Shown piece after piece: positions 34,947 through 42,361 of a stretch of 64,000 nucleotides of DNA. This DNA is from Streptomyces sp. NBC_01267 (GTDB taxonomy: Bacteria > Actinomycetota > Actinomycetes > Streptomycetales > Streptomycetaceae). The stretch's first letter is position 1; every line of letters begins with the position of its first letter. Under the pieces are notes generated by a model. The model was given only the letters and a program-made list of their open reading frames with translations. It was not told the DNA's origin and did not search any database. Both the position numbers and the translations under genes were made by a program. Location of the stretch: assembly GCF_036241575.1 (NCBI RefSeq), contig NZ_CP108455.1:5397501-5461500 (forward strand). The letters run 5' to 3'.

Positions 34947-35693
34947 TCAGGTGGCGAACAGACGGGCCTCGGCGCGTTCGTGCCGGGCCGACATGACGTC
35001 CGCGAGGAAGGTGGTCGCCCCGAGGTCGGCCAGCTCACGGCGCAGCGCCTCTTCGGTCACTTCCTGGATGACGTGGGCCGTGTCGCGGAGCAGGACCTGG
35101 GCACGCCGGTGGTCGGTGAGCCGCAGACGCAGGGCAGCGCCCGCGAAACTGGCGCAGAAGGCGAAGAGGTCGGAGGCGACGGCCTGGCCCACCGGCACCC
35201 CGATGCAGGCGTACACCACTCCCGCCGCCACGGCCTGGTTCCCCGGCGCATGCCGCGCGCTCACCGTCTTCTGGTACTGAGCGATCCCGGGCTCCCCGAA
35301 GATCTCGGCCGCGAGATCCAGGAGCTGACGGCCCGTGCGCTGCGCTGCCTGCCGCATCTCGCGGTTGAGTTTCGTCGCATGGAGGCGCGTGTCCACGGCG
35401 CTCACCTCCTCCCACGCGCCGGCCCGCGCCGCGCGGTGGGCGAGGGCCAGCGCGGTGGCGTCGGAGGGACCGACGCCGTTGCGCAGAAGGTCGTGCAGCA
35501 GTGCCCCCACGGTCTCCGGTGTCACGAGTCCGGCCTGTGCGAAACCTTCCAGGCTGTGCGACAGCGTGTAGAAGCCGCTGGGGAAGGCCGAGTCCGTCAG
35601 TTGGAGGCTGACGAGCAATCGGTCGAGGTCCGGGGTGTGTTCGCCGACCGTCGGGAGGGGGTGCTGCTCGGCGCTCTGCTCTTCGCTGTACAT
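34947..35693 (-). CDS. ureF: Urease accessory protein UreF
   Basis: 248 residues. Helical UreF with the signatures [53 protein letters not shown] and [11 protein letters not shown]. It acts as a checkpoint factor between UreG and UreD during nickel insertion. The ATG lies 4 bp after the ureC stop, so it is within the operon. Confidence 0.96.
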   Translation of the reverse strand: MYSEEQSAEQHPLPTVGEHTPDLDRLLVSLQLTDSAFPSGFYTLSHSLEGFAQAGLVTPETVGALLHDLLRNGVGPSDATALALAHRAARAGAWEEVSAVDTRLHATKLNREMRQAAQRTGRQLLDLAAEIFGEPGIAQYQKTVSARHAPGNQAVAAGVVYACIGVPVGQAVASDLFAFCASFAGAALRLRLTDHRRAQVLLRDTAHVIQEVTEEALRRELADLGATTFLADVMSARHERAEARLFAT

Positions 35694-35697
35694 GGGA

Positions 35698-37422
35698 TCA
35701 GGCCAGGAAGAACAGCTTGTTGAGCGGCAGCTTCTCGGCGGGATCGATGGTGGCGACCCGGCCGTTCATGGTCACCTTGTACGTTTCCGGATCCACCTTG
35801 ATCTCGGGCACGACATCGTTGCGCACCATGTTGTGCTTGCCGATGGTGCGTGTCTTGCTCACAGGCAGGACGCGTCGCTGCAGACCGAGCTTCTCCGGGA
35901 CGCCGGCGGCGATACCCGCCTGCGACATGAAGGTGACGTGCGTGGACTGCATGGCACGCCCGGACTGGCCGAACATCGGCCGGTAGTACACCGGTTGGGG
36001 GGTCGGGAGCGAGGCGTTGGGATCGCCCATCAGGCTCCAGGAGATGATGCCGCCCTTGATGACCATCTTCGGCTTGGCTCCGAAGGAGTGCATCGGCCAG
36101 AGCACGATGTCCGCGAGCTTGCCCGTCTCGAGCGAGCCCACGTAGTCGGAGATGCCGCACGCGATGGCCGGGTTGATGGTGACCTTGGCCAGATAGCGCA
36201 ACACACGCTGGTTGTCGTTCCGCTCGGTGTCCTCGGCCAGAACGCCCAGCTTCTCCTTGCACAGGTGCGCGATCTGGAAGGTCCGGGTGACCGATTCGCC
36301 GACACGGCCCATCGCCTGGGAGTCGGAGGAGACCATGCTGATGACGCCCTGGTCGTGCAGGAAGGTCTCCGCCGCGATGGTCTCCGCCCTGACCCGGCTG
36401 TCGGCGAACGCGACGTCCTCCGGGATCCCGTGGCTGAGGTGGTGACAGACCATGACCATGTCCAGCAACTCGTCCACCGAGTTCTTGCAGTACGGCAGCG
36501 TCGGGTTGGTGGAGGACGGCAGGATGTTCGGTTCGCCCGTGACCCGGAGGATGTCGGGGGCGTGGCCGCCACCCGCGCCCTCACTGTGGAAGGTATGGAT
36601 GGTGCGGCCGTCGAACGCGGAGCGGGTGTCCTCGAAGAAGCCACCTTCGTTGAGCGTGTCGGTGTGAATGGCGACCTGGATGTCGTGCCGGTCGGCGACG
36701 GTCAGGGCGTTGTCGATGACAGCCGGGGTGGCGCCCCAGTCCTCGTGGACCTTGAGGGCAGCGGCACCCGCCACGATCTGCTCATCGAGAGCGTCGGGGA
36801 GACTGCCGTTGCCCTTGCCCATGATGCCGAGGTTGACGGGCAGGCCCTCGGCGGCCTCCAGGAACCGGGCGATCTGGAAGGGCCCCGGTGTGCAGGTGGT
36901 CCCGTTGGTGCCGTCCGTCGGCCCGGTCCCGCCACCGAAGAGGGTCGTGATGCCGTTGCTGAGCGCCTGCTCGCACTGCTGCGGGGAGATGAGGTGGACG
37001 TGCGCATCCATCGCCCCGGCCGTGGCGATCAGGTGCTCGCCGGCGATGACCTCGGTGCCGGCACCGACGACGAGCCGCGGGTCCACGTTCTTCTGCGTCT
37101 GCGGGTTGCCCGCCCTGCCGATACCGGCGATGAAGCCGTCCTTGATACCGATGTCGCACTTGACCACACCGAGGATCGGGTCCATCACGACGGCGTTGGT
37201 GATGACGAGGTCGAGCGCGCCCTGGGCCGCGGTCGCCTGCGCACTGGCTCCCATGCCGTCGCGCGCCGTCTTGCCGCCCCCGTAGACGATCTCGTCGCCG
37301 TACATGCCCTCGCGGAAGTCCTTCTCCACCTCCACCACGAGATTGGTGTCCGCGAGGCGGAACCGGTCTCCGACCGTGGGACCGAAGAGCTCCGCATACT
37401 GCTTACGGGAAAGCGTGGGCAT
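35698..37422 (-). CDS. ureC: Urease alpha subunit UreC
   Basis: 574 residues, the catalytic subunit that hydrolyses urea to ammonia and carbamate. Nickel ligands are in [28 protein letters not shown] and the later metal/catalytic region; [29 protein letters not shown] is the flap region with the catalytic His, and [10 protein letters not shown] contains the carbamylated Lys. ATG 37422 starts right after the ureB stop. The length is that of a normal separate alpha subunit. Confidence 0.98.
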   Translation of the reverse strand: MPTLSRKQYAELFGPTVGDRFRLADTNLVVEVEKDFREGMYGDEIVYGGGKTARDGMGASAQATAAQGALDLVITNAVVMDPILGVVKCDIGIKDGFIAGIGRAGNPQTQKNVDPRLVVGAGTEVIAGEHLIATAGAMDAHVHLISPQQCEQALSNGITTLFGGGTGPTDGTNGTTCTPGPFQIARFLEAAEGLPVNLGIMGKGNGSLPDALDEQIVAGAAALKVHEDWGATPAVIDNALTVADRHDIQVAIHTDTLNEGGFFEDTRSAFDGRTIHTFHSEGAGGGHAPDILRVTGEPNILPSSTNPTLPYCKNSVDELLDMVMVCHHLSHGIPEDVAFADSRVRAETIAAETFLHDQGVISMVSSDSQAMGRVGESVTRTFQIAHLCKEKLGVLAEDTERNDNQRVLRYLAKVTINPAIACGISDYVGSLETGKLADIVLWPMHSFGAKPKMVIKGGIISWSLMGDPNASLPTPQPVYYRPMFGQSGRAMQSTHVTFMSQAGIAAGVPEKLGLQRRVLPVSKTRTIGKHNMVRNDVVPEIKVDPETYKVTMNGRVATIDPAEKLPLNKLFFLA

Positions 37423-37423
37423 A

Positions 37424-37834
37424 TCAGTTTTTTCCCTTCTTGCTGGACTTCGCCGATTCCTCGCCGGCTCCGCGGAAGCCGCGCTGCATGGCACGGGCGA
37501 CGGCGGCAACGCGGGCGGGATGTGAGGTGACGCTGCCGTTGAGCAGACCGCTGAAACCGGTGAGGCGTCCGGTGCCCGCGAAGGTGCACAGCTCCACCTC
37601 GTGCGTACCGCCCGGCTCGAAGCGCACGGAGGTGCCGGCCGCGATGTTGAGGTGCATGCCGAGAGTGGCGTCCCGGTCGAAGTCGAGAGCCGAGTTCACC
37701 TCGAAGAAGTGGTAGTGGGAACCGACCTGGACGGCACGGTCACCGGTGTTGCTCACCCTCATCTTGAGGGTGCGGCGGCCGGCGTTGATCTCGATTTTTC
37801 CCTCGCCGTACATATAGCGCTCGGGAAGAGGCAT
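37424..37834 (-). CDS. ureB: Urease beta subunit UreB
   Basis: 136 residues. The conserved core reads [32 protein letters not shown], then [17 protein letters not shown]. The Ala/Lys-rich C-terminal extension of about 25 residues is longer than in the shortest forms. AGGAG precedes ATG 37834. It is separated from ureA by the CbiX-like gene, an unusual order. Confidence 0.96.
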   Translation of the reverse strand: MPLPERYMYGEGKIEINAGRRTLKMRVSNTGDRAVQVGSHYHFFEVNSALDFDRDATLGMHLNIAAGTSVRFEPGGTHEVELCTFAGTGRLTGFSGLLNGSVTSHPARVAAVARAMQRGFRGAGEESAKSSKKGKN

Positions 37835-37931
37835 CGCGGACTCCTAGGAGTGTGGGGAACTGGGATGGGGGGGCAAGCGGCGCGAGTCGCCGACCCGAAG
37901 AGGGACCGGAGAGGGAGAGGCGGCGAGCGAG

Positions 37932-38852
37932 TCAGCGCGCCAGGGCCTGAGCGGACTCGCTCGTTCGCTCGCTCGGGGAATGGGCATGAAACGCGGTGCC
38001 GGGGGACTGCCCGTGGGTAAGGGCCTGCCTCACGCCGTGGGAGTGGGGTTCTCCTGCACTGGGGGAGCGAAACACCCCGGCACCGTGGGAATGGGGCTCT
38101 CCCGGACCGTGGCTGTGGGCGTCACCCGGGCCATGGTCGTGGTCGTCACCCGGTCCGTGGCTGTGGGCGTAGCCGTGGCCGTGCGCCTTCGCCAGCCCGC
38201 GCTCGACGCCGTCGTCGCCGTGATCCAAACGGTGCCAGGCCTCGTGGACACGACTGGCGAGCACTCCCGCGAGCGCGGTGGGGGTCAGCAGCGGCAGCGC
38301 GTCGTCGACCGGGGGCACGGCCGGCCAGCCGGCGAGGAGAACCGCGACCTCGTCGGCGCCCAGTGCCACGCAGCGCGCCCGCCCCTCGCGCGGGTCGGGA
38401 TCGCCGCCGATCAGCGCGACCTCCACCGTGCGGTGCCTGGCGTACTGCCGTACGAGGCGTGCCACGCGGAAGAGTTCAGCGTCCGAGAAGGGGTCGCCCG
38501 TGGGCGCGACGACCAGCAGTGCCGTGTCCGTTGCCACCTTCGTGGCGGAGGCGCGGAGCCAGCCGATGAGATGTCCGGTCGTACCGAAGGACGAGGCGAG
38601 AACGGTCACTTTCCGGTCTTCCGGGCAGAGGGACCGCAAGGTACGTGCCGCGTCGGCGACCAGTTCGGGGTCACGCCCCAGCGTCATGGGGACCACGCAC
38701 ACTCGCTCGCCGCGCCCGCGCGCCTCGGCGACGCGCTGGTACAACTCCCTGCCGGGGGTTGCCGTGCTCACGGACGGCACGAGGAGCGCGCGCAGACCGC
38801 GCCCGTCGTCGCTCTCGTGACCGACGACAGCGATCGTGTGCTGCTTCGTCAT
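37932..38852 (-). CDS. CbiX-like chelatase-fold protein with His-rich C-terminal tail (candidate nickel chaperone)
   Basis: 306 residues. The N-terminal 200 residues resemble sirohydrochlorin cobalto/nickel chelatases (CbiX): IAVVGHESDDGRG, VCVVPMTLGRDPELV, LLVVAPTGDPFSD and VALIGGDPDP. The last ~105 residues contain 18 histidines in repeats such as HSHGPG and HDHG, like the metal-storage tails of nickel or cobalt proteins. It lies between ureA and ureB, 4 bp after ureA, and the operon lacks ureE, so a nickel storage or delivery role in urease maturation is the natural inference. Chelatase catalysis is not established; a cobalamin role is the alternative. Confidence 0.75.
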   Translation of the reverse strand: MTKQHTIAVVGHESDDGRGLRALLVPSVSTATPGRELYQRVAEARGRGERVCVVPMTLGRDPELVADAARTLRSLCPEDRKVTVLASSFGTTGHLIGWLRASATKVATDTALLVVAPTGDPFSDAELFRVARLVRQYARHRTVEVALIGGDPDPREGRARCVALGADEVAVLLAGWPAVPPVDDALPLLTPTALAGVLASRVHEAWHRLDHGDDGVERGLAKAHGHGYAHSHGPGDDHDHGPGDAHSHGPGEPHSHGAGVFRSPSAGEPHSHGVRQALTHGQSPGTAFHAHSPSERTSESAQALAR

Positions 38853-38856
38853 CGTC

Positions 38857-39162
38857 TCAGCCGCCGACGGGATCGTGGCACGAGACGAGCTTGTTGCCGT
38901 CATCGAAGGTCGCCTCGATCTGCAGCAGCGGCAGCATCTCCCGCACGCCGTCCATGACCTGGTCCTCGCCGAGCACGTGCCTGCTCAGCTCCATGCAGTC
39001 GGCAACGGTCTTCCCGTCACGCGCCGCCTCCAGCACCGCTTCACTGATGATGGCGACGGTTTCGCTGTAGTTGAGCTTCAGCCCGCGGTCCTGGCGCTTG
39101 TGTGCCAGGTTGGCGACGACGTATACGAGCAGCTTGTCGATCTCTCTCGGAGCGAGGTTCAC
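38857..39162 (-). CDS. ureA: Urease gamma subunit UreA
   Basis: 101 residues, full length. The family pattern is clear: LAPREIDKLLVYVVANLAHKR, LKLNYSETVAIISEAVLEAARDG, and EVL-type ending IEATFDDGNKLVSCHDP. GTG 39162 follows GAAAGG. It is the first structural gene of the operon, preceded by a short reading frame and tandem repeats. Confidence 0.97.
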   Translation of the reverse strand: MNLAPREIDKLLVYVVANLAHKRQDRGLKLNYSETVAIISEAVLEAARDGKTVADCMELSRHVLGEDQVMDGVREMLPLLQIEATFDDGNKLVSCHDPVGG

Positions 39163-39304
39163 GCGTTGATGCCTTTCTGCGAAGCGGGTCGGAATGCGCC
39201 GGGTGCGGCGAGTGAGGGTCCGGTTCAGAAATCCGTGTCCTGAAGGGTGACCGCAGAACGGAGTGGGGACGGCCGCGAGAAGCGCCCAGGTGGTTATTTG
39301 AACG

Positions 39305-39385
39305 TCAGGTGAAGGTGTGGCTGCCGAATGCCGTGAAGAGCATCGCGATACCTCGCAGGACGCCGCAGCAGGGGTGCTTGGACAC
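39305..39385 (-). CDS. Possible 26-residue leader peptide upstream of ureA
   Basis: A GTG codon at 39385 follows GGAG by exactly 7 nt, an ideal ribosome-binding site. The frame encodes a 26-residue peptide beginning VSKHPCCGVLRG and ending FGSHTFT before a TGA. It has two adjacent Cys and two His, residues that can bind metal. It ends 143 bp before the ureA start on the same strand. The peptide could be a regulatory leader of the nickel-dependent operon; without comparative data it may also be fortuitous. Confidence 0.45.
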   Translation of the reverse strand: MSKHPCCGVLRGIAMLFTAFGSHTFT

Positions 39386-39410
39386 GGAGACGCTCCTTCA
39401 CGGAGAGTGA

Positions 39411-39461
39411 ATAGCGACGGAGAATGGATAGCGACGGAGAACGGATAGCGGCGGAGAGTGC
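39411..39461. repeat. Three tandem 17-bp repeats in the ure promoter region
   Basis: The units ATAGCGACGGAGAATGG, ATAGCGACGGAGAACGG and a third variant lie head to tail upstream of the short frame and ureA. A helical spacing of 17 bp is not a typical dimer spacing, but repeated sites before an operon suggest regulator binding. Confidence 0.6.
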
Positions 39462-39472
39462 CTGAGGCACTC
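39456..39472. promoter_or_regulatory. Perfect 7-bp inverted repeat upstream of the ure repeats
   Basis: GAGTGCC-TGA-GGCACTC overlaps the last of the tandem repeats. It could be an operator or a short terminator end of an upstream transcript. Confidence 0.4.
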
Positions 39473-40050
39473 CGCCGCGTCACAACCTAGGCGTCACGGG
39501 TACGTAAATCAGGGAACAAGCACGGTGGGCTCACCCGGACAGCGCACAACGCCACGAGCAGCAACATTCTCTTCTGGGGACACGCGCCCAGGCAGTCGCC
39601 GACTTGGTGAGCAAGTGGTCGGCAGACAGAAAAAGTCACACATCAACCGGATGGAAGACGCGACGGGTCTGCCGAACGAGCGAATCTGTCCCACATCCAG
39701 TGATAACGGAATGCCGTGGCTTCGAAAGGCTTACATGCCGTCGACTTCGCAGTTCGAAGGAGGCATTTCAAGCATCCGGGGTTTTCAGGTATCCGAGGCG
39801 CCGCTCCGGTCGTGGCATCCAGGGACACCGGCACGGCCACCAGGGGACTGACCGGCAGCTGGGGAAGTGAGCAACTTGCCGACCCCCGCGAACGATCGGG
39901 GCTCATTCCCTGGCGGAACGAACGTGGGCCCCTGCGCCGGCGCCCGCCGGGCCGCCGCCATACTGCGGATGATCACCAGCAGTTCCGCCCCCGTGCCCTC
40001 CCGTGTCCCCCGGGCGCTCTTCCGCCCCGAACCCGAACGGAACCCTCTAC
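39473..40050. other. Non-coding stretch between ure promoter and pobA
   Basis: About 580 bp with no protein family recognised in any frame; several short frames exist but lack start-site and motif support. The base composition is less GC-rich in its first half than in the surrounding genes, which may reflect decayed DNA or acquired sequence. It must contain the pobA promoter. Confidence 0.4.
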
Positions 40051-41316
40051 GTGTCCACGGCTCCCCCCGCTCTCACCCACACCTCCGTCGTCGTCATCGG
40101 AGCCGGACCCGCCGGGCTCGTGGTGGCGAACCGGCTGCGCGACAGCGGCGTCGCCTGTGTGCTCCTGGAAGCGGAGAGCAGGGAGTTCATCGAACGCCGT
40201 CCGCGCGCCGGGTTCATGGAGGAGTGGGCGGTACGGGCACTCGCCGAGCACGGCCTCGCCGACCGAATACTCGAACATGCCACTACCCAGGGCGAGTTCG
40301 AGTTCCGGTTCGACGGGGAGCGGCACGCCGTGCGGACGGCCGAGCTGTCCGGGCGGCGCCATTTCGTCTATCCGCAACCGCAGTTGGTGACTGATCTGCT
40401 CGCCTCGTACGTGGACAAGGGGGCGGGGGACGCTCGCTTCGACGTCCGTGATGTGCGGCTGGACGGCATCGGCGGTGACCGGCCGGTGGTCTCGTACACC
40501 GATCCGCTGACCGGCTCCCGGCACCGAATCGCATGCGACCACGTCGCGGGGTGCGACGGTGCGCGGGGGGTCGCGCGGGCGGCGATACCCGAGGGCGGAG
40601 TCACGGTCAGCCGCCGTGACGACGGGGTCGCCTGGCTGGCACTGCTGGCCCAGGCGCCGCCCTCGGCGGACGGTGTGGTCTTCGGCATCCACGAGCGCGG
40701 GTTCGGCGCCCACATGGCCCGCGGCCCCGAAGTCACCCGCTACTACCTCCAGGTGCCGTCCGGTGACACCCCGGAGGACTGGCCGCACGAGCGCGTCTGG
40801 CACGAGCTGCGCATCCGGCTCGGCGCGGCCGGGGCTCCGCCGCTCACCGAGGGACCGCTCGTCGAGAAGGTGGTCCTGGACATGCACAACTACGTGGTGG
40901 AGCCGATGTCCTACGGCCGCCTCCACCTCGCGGGCGATGCGGCGCACCTGATCGCACCGATTGCGGCGAAGGGCATGAACCTCGCGATCCACGACGCACT
41001 GCTGCTCGCGGACGCGCTGATCACGGACGGCCGGGGCGGCGGGCGCGAGGGCGGAGACCAGGGGGACGGCGACCGGAGCGGCGGCGGCGAGGGCGGCGGT
41101 GACAGCGGGCTCGCGGGGTACTCGCAGGCGTGCCTGCGGCGCGTCTGGCAGTACCAGGAGTTCTCGCAGTGGCTCTCGGAGGCACTGCACGGGGCGTCGT
41201 CCGGGGACAGGTTCCGGGCGGGCACCGCACGGGCCAGGCTCAGGCGGCTCCTGGAGTCCGGGCCCGCCGCCAGGGCGTTCGCCGGGCTGTACATGGGCGA
41301 GGAGGACGGGCGGTGA
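40051..41316 (+). CDS. pobA: 4-hydroxybenzoate 3-monooxygenase (PobA)
   Basis: 421 residues, a class A FAD monooxygenase converting 4-hydroxybenzoate to protocatechuate with NADPH. GAGPAGLVVANRL is the FAD motif; RRPRAGFMEEWAVRAL corresponds to the substrate/FAD region of PobA. The DG motif is VAGCDGARGV, the second FAD motif is LHLAGDAAHLIAPIAAKGMNLA, and YSQACLRRVWQYQEFSQWLS is a PobA hallmark. A 28-residue Gly/Asp-rich insert (about 41027-41110) breaks the C-terminal domain and is not in standard PobA. GTG 40051 is used; GTG 40003 is in frame. No pobR or pca gene adjoins it. Confidence 0.9.
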   Translation: MSTAPPALTHTSVVVIGAGPAGLVVANRLRDSGVACVLLEAESREFIERRPRAGFMEEWAVRALAEHGLADRILEHATTQGEFEFRFDGERHAVRTAELSGRRHFVYPQPQLVTDLLASYVDKGAGDARFDVRDVRLDGIGGDRPVVSYTDPLTGSRHRIACDHVAGCDGARGVARAAIPEGGVTVSRRDDGVAWLALLAQAPPSADGVVFGIHERGFGAHMARGPEVTRYYLQVPSGDTPEDWPHERVWHELRIRLGAAGAPPLTEGPLVEKVVLDMHNYVVEPMSYGRLHLAGDAAHLIAPIAAKGMNLAIHDALLLADALITDGRGGGREGGDQGDGDRSGGGEGGGDSGLAGYSQACLRRVWQYQEFSQWLSEALHGASSGDRFRAGTARARLRRLLESGPAARAFAGLYMGEEDGR

Positions 41317-41321
41317 CCGCG

Positions 41322-41363
41322 TCATGCCTCGCCGCTACCAGTACGGCGCGCGGCGAGGCATGA
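41322..41363. terminator. Strong hairpin terminator after pobA
   Basis: A perfect 14-bp stem (TCATGCCTCGCCGC / GCGGCGAGGCATGA) with a 14-nt loop begins 6 bp after the pobA stop, between convergent genes. Confidence 0.9.
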
Positions 41364-41389
41364 CAAATTGGGTCAGGGCCGGGAGTTCT

Positions 41390-41791
41390 TTATGAAAACC
41401 GCAGTCCCGTAGGTGTGCCTGTCTGCCTTCTCAGCCTGGAATTCAGCCGAAGTAAGGATTCCCAGAAGAGCGTCCTGCATGCACGCATGGTTTCGTAATG
41501 GCGAATCGCGTAAGGCAGATCTGAAGGATCGACTCCGCACGCCAAAAAGTTCACAGCGGCAGTTGTCAGTTCTGTATCCGTGTGCCATTCCACCAGCACG
41601 CCGCCGGTGACGAAAGGATCCACATGAACCGTCGCCCCAGCGTTTTCTTCGGACCCGTCTTCGTGGCCACCCCGGTAAACAGGAATTCCGGCTTGGGCTA
41701 GTGTGCGGCACGCTTCTTCGCCCAGTGCGTTGCGCTGGGCGATGACATCCGGCGGAGCTTTCGGCGGCAGATCGAATCCGTGCTCGGTCAT
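41390..41791 (-). CDS. Candidate immunity protein of the toxin locus
   Basis: 133 residues, no recognised family. It is acidic and ordered-looking (EEACRTLAQAGIPVYRGGHEDG; GGVLVEWHTDTELTTAAVNFLACGVDPSDLP). The ATG has AAAGGA eight bases before it. The gene is AT-richer than the core genes and lies last in a series behind the Hint toxin gene and a small gene at 42020, as second immunity genes often do. The short remnant at 41799 could be its lost toxin partner. The function is inferred only from context. Confidence 0.6.
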   Translation of the reverse strand: MTEHGFDLPPKAPPDVIAQRNALGEEACRTLAQAGIPVYRGGHEDGSEENAGATVHVDPFVTGGVLVEWHTDTELTTAAVNFLACGVDPSDLPYAIRHYETMRACRTLFWESLLRLNSRLRRQTGTPTGLRFS

Positions 41792-41798
41792 GCGTCCT

Positions 41799-42038
41799 TT
41801 ACTTCTCTTCCTGTTGTTGGCATGTCAGGGGGCGGGGAAATGCTCCGGCTGGCCTTCTTGGCGCACTTTCCAAAAATCCCCTCGACGTAATCTCGATGCC
41901 GGGATAATAAGGGGCCGACCAGGTGACTTGCGTGCTCGTCACGAAAAAGGGGGAGCCTAATTCTGGGAATTTAGACTCCCGCTTCCGCTGGGGGCGTTGT
42001 ACGGCAAGGTTGAAAAAGCTCACTGTTCGGTGAGCCAA
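41799..42038 (-). pseudogene. Possible orphan toxin C-terminal fragment
   Basis: The frame could encode 79 residues ending with VTWSAPYYPGIEITSRGFLES and a polar tail, without a credible start of its own: the frame overlaps the end of the 88-residue gene. Toxin C-termini without their N-terminal parts followed by an immunity gene are a common feature of polymorphic toxin loci. This is a weak call based on location and sequence texture. Confidence 0.25.
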
Positions 42039-42286
42039 GGTGAGAGGAGCGCGGAGAATTCTTCGTCAGTAATGTGCACTTCACCCCACCCGAACCGCTC
42101 CCATGCCTGCGCCCGCTGAAGGACTGGCAGCGGAATGCCGAAAGCCCTCCGGAAGCAGGCAATGAAGGAGATGGTGCCGAACGCTGAACCCAGCCTGCCT
42201 CTGGAAAGTAGTGCTAGTTCTATAGGGTTCTTCCCTTCGGCATGAGCTGCCTTCAGTTCGTCTGAAATTTTCTCTAGCTGGTCCAT
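42020..42286 (-). CDS. Candidate immunity protein directly behind the toxin
   Basis: 88 residues, no recognised family: MDQLEKISDELKAAHAEGKN at the start, then ISFIACFRRAFGIPLPVLQRAQAWERFGWGE and TDEEFSALLSPWL. It is 76 bp after the toxin stop on the same strand, the position where polymorphic toxins keep their cognate immunity gene. The AT-richer composition matches that of the toxin C-terminus. Protection against that toxin is inferred, not shown. Confidence 0.65.
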   Translation of the reverse strand: MDQLEKISDELKAAHAEGKNPIELALLSRGRLGSAFGTISFIACFRRAFGIPLPVLQRAQAWERFGWGEVHITDEEFSALLSPWLTEQ

Positions 42287-42361
42287 TTCGCACCTGTATT
42301 TTCGTTCTGGTCTGTCTTGTCCCGCTGTGCGTACACCATCTCGTACGCGCGAGCTGGTTCG

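Noticed and set aside
35635..37530. Long plus-strand frame opposite ureC
   Set aside because: Antisense of an unmistakable ureC; no motifs.
39305..39385. Resemblance of the short peptide's end (FGSHTFT) to an FxSxx-COOH tail
   Set aside because: The motif would have to end at the C-terminus, but two residues follow, and no radical-SAM maturase is nearby.
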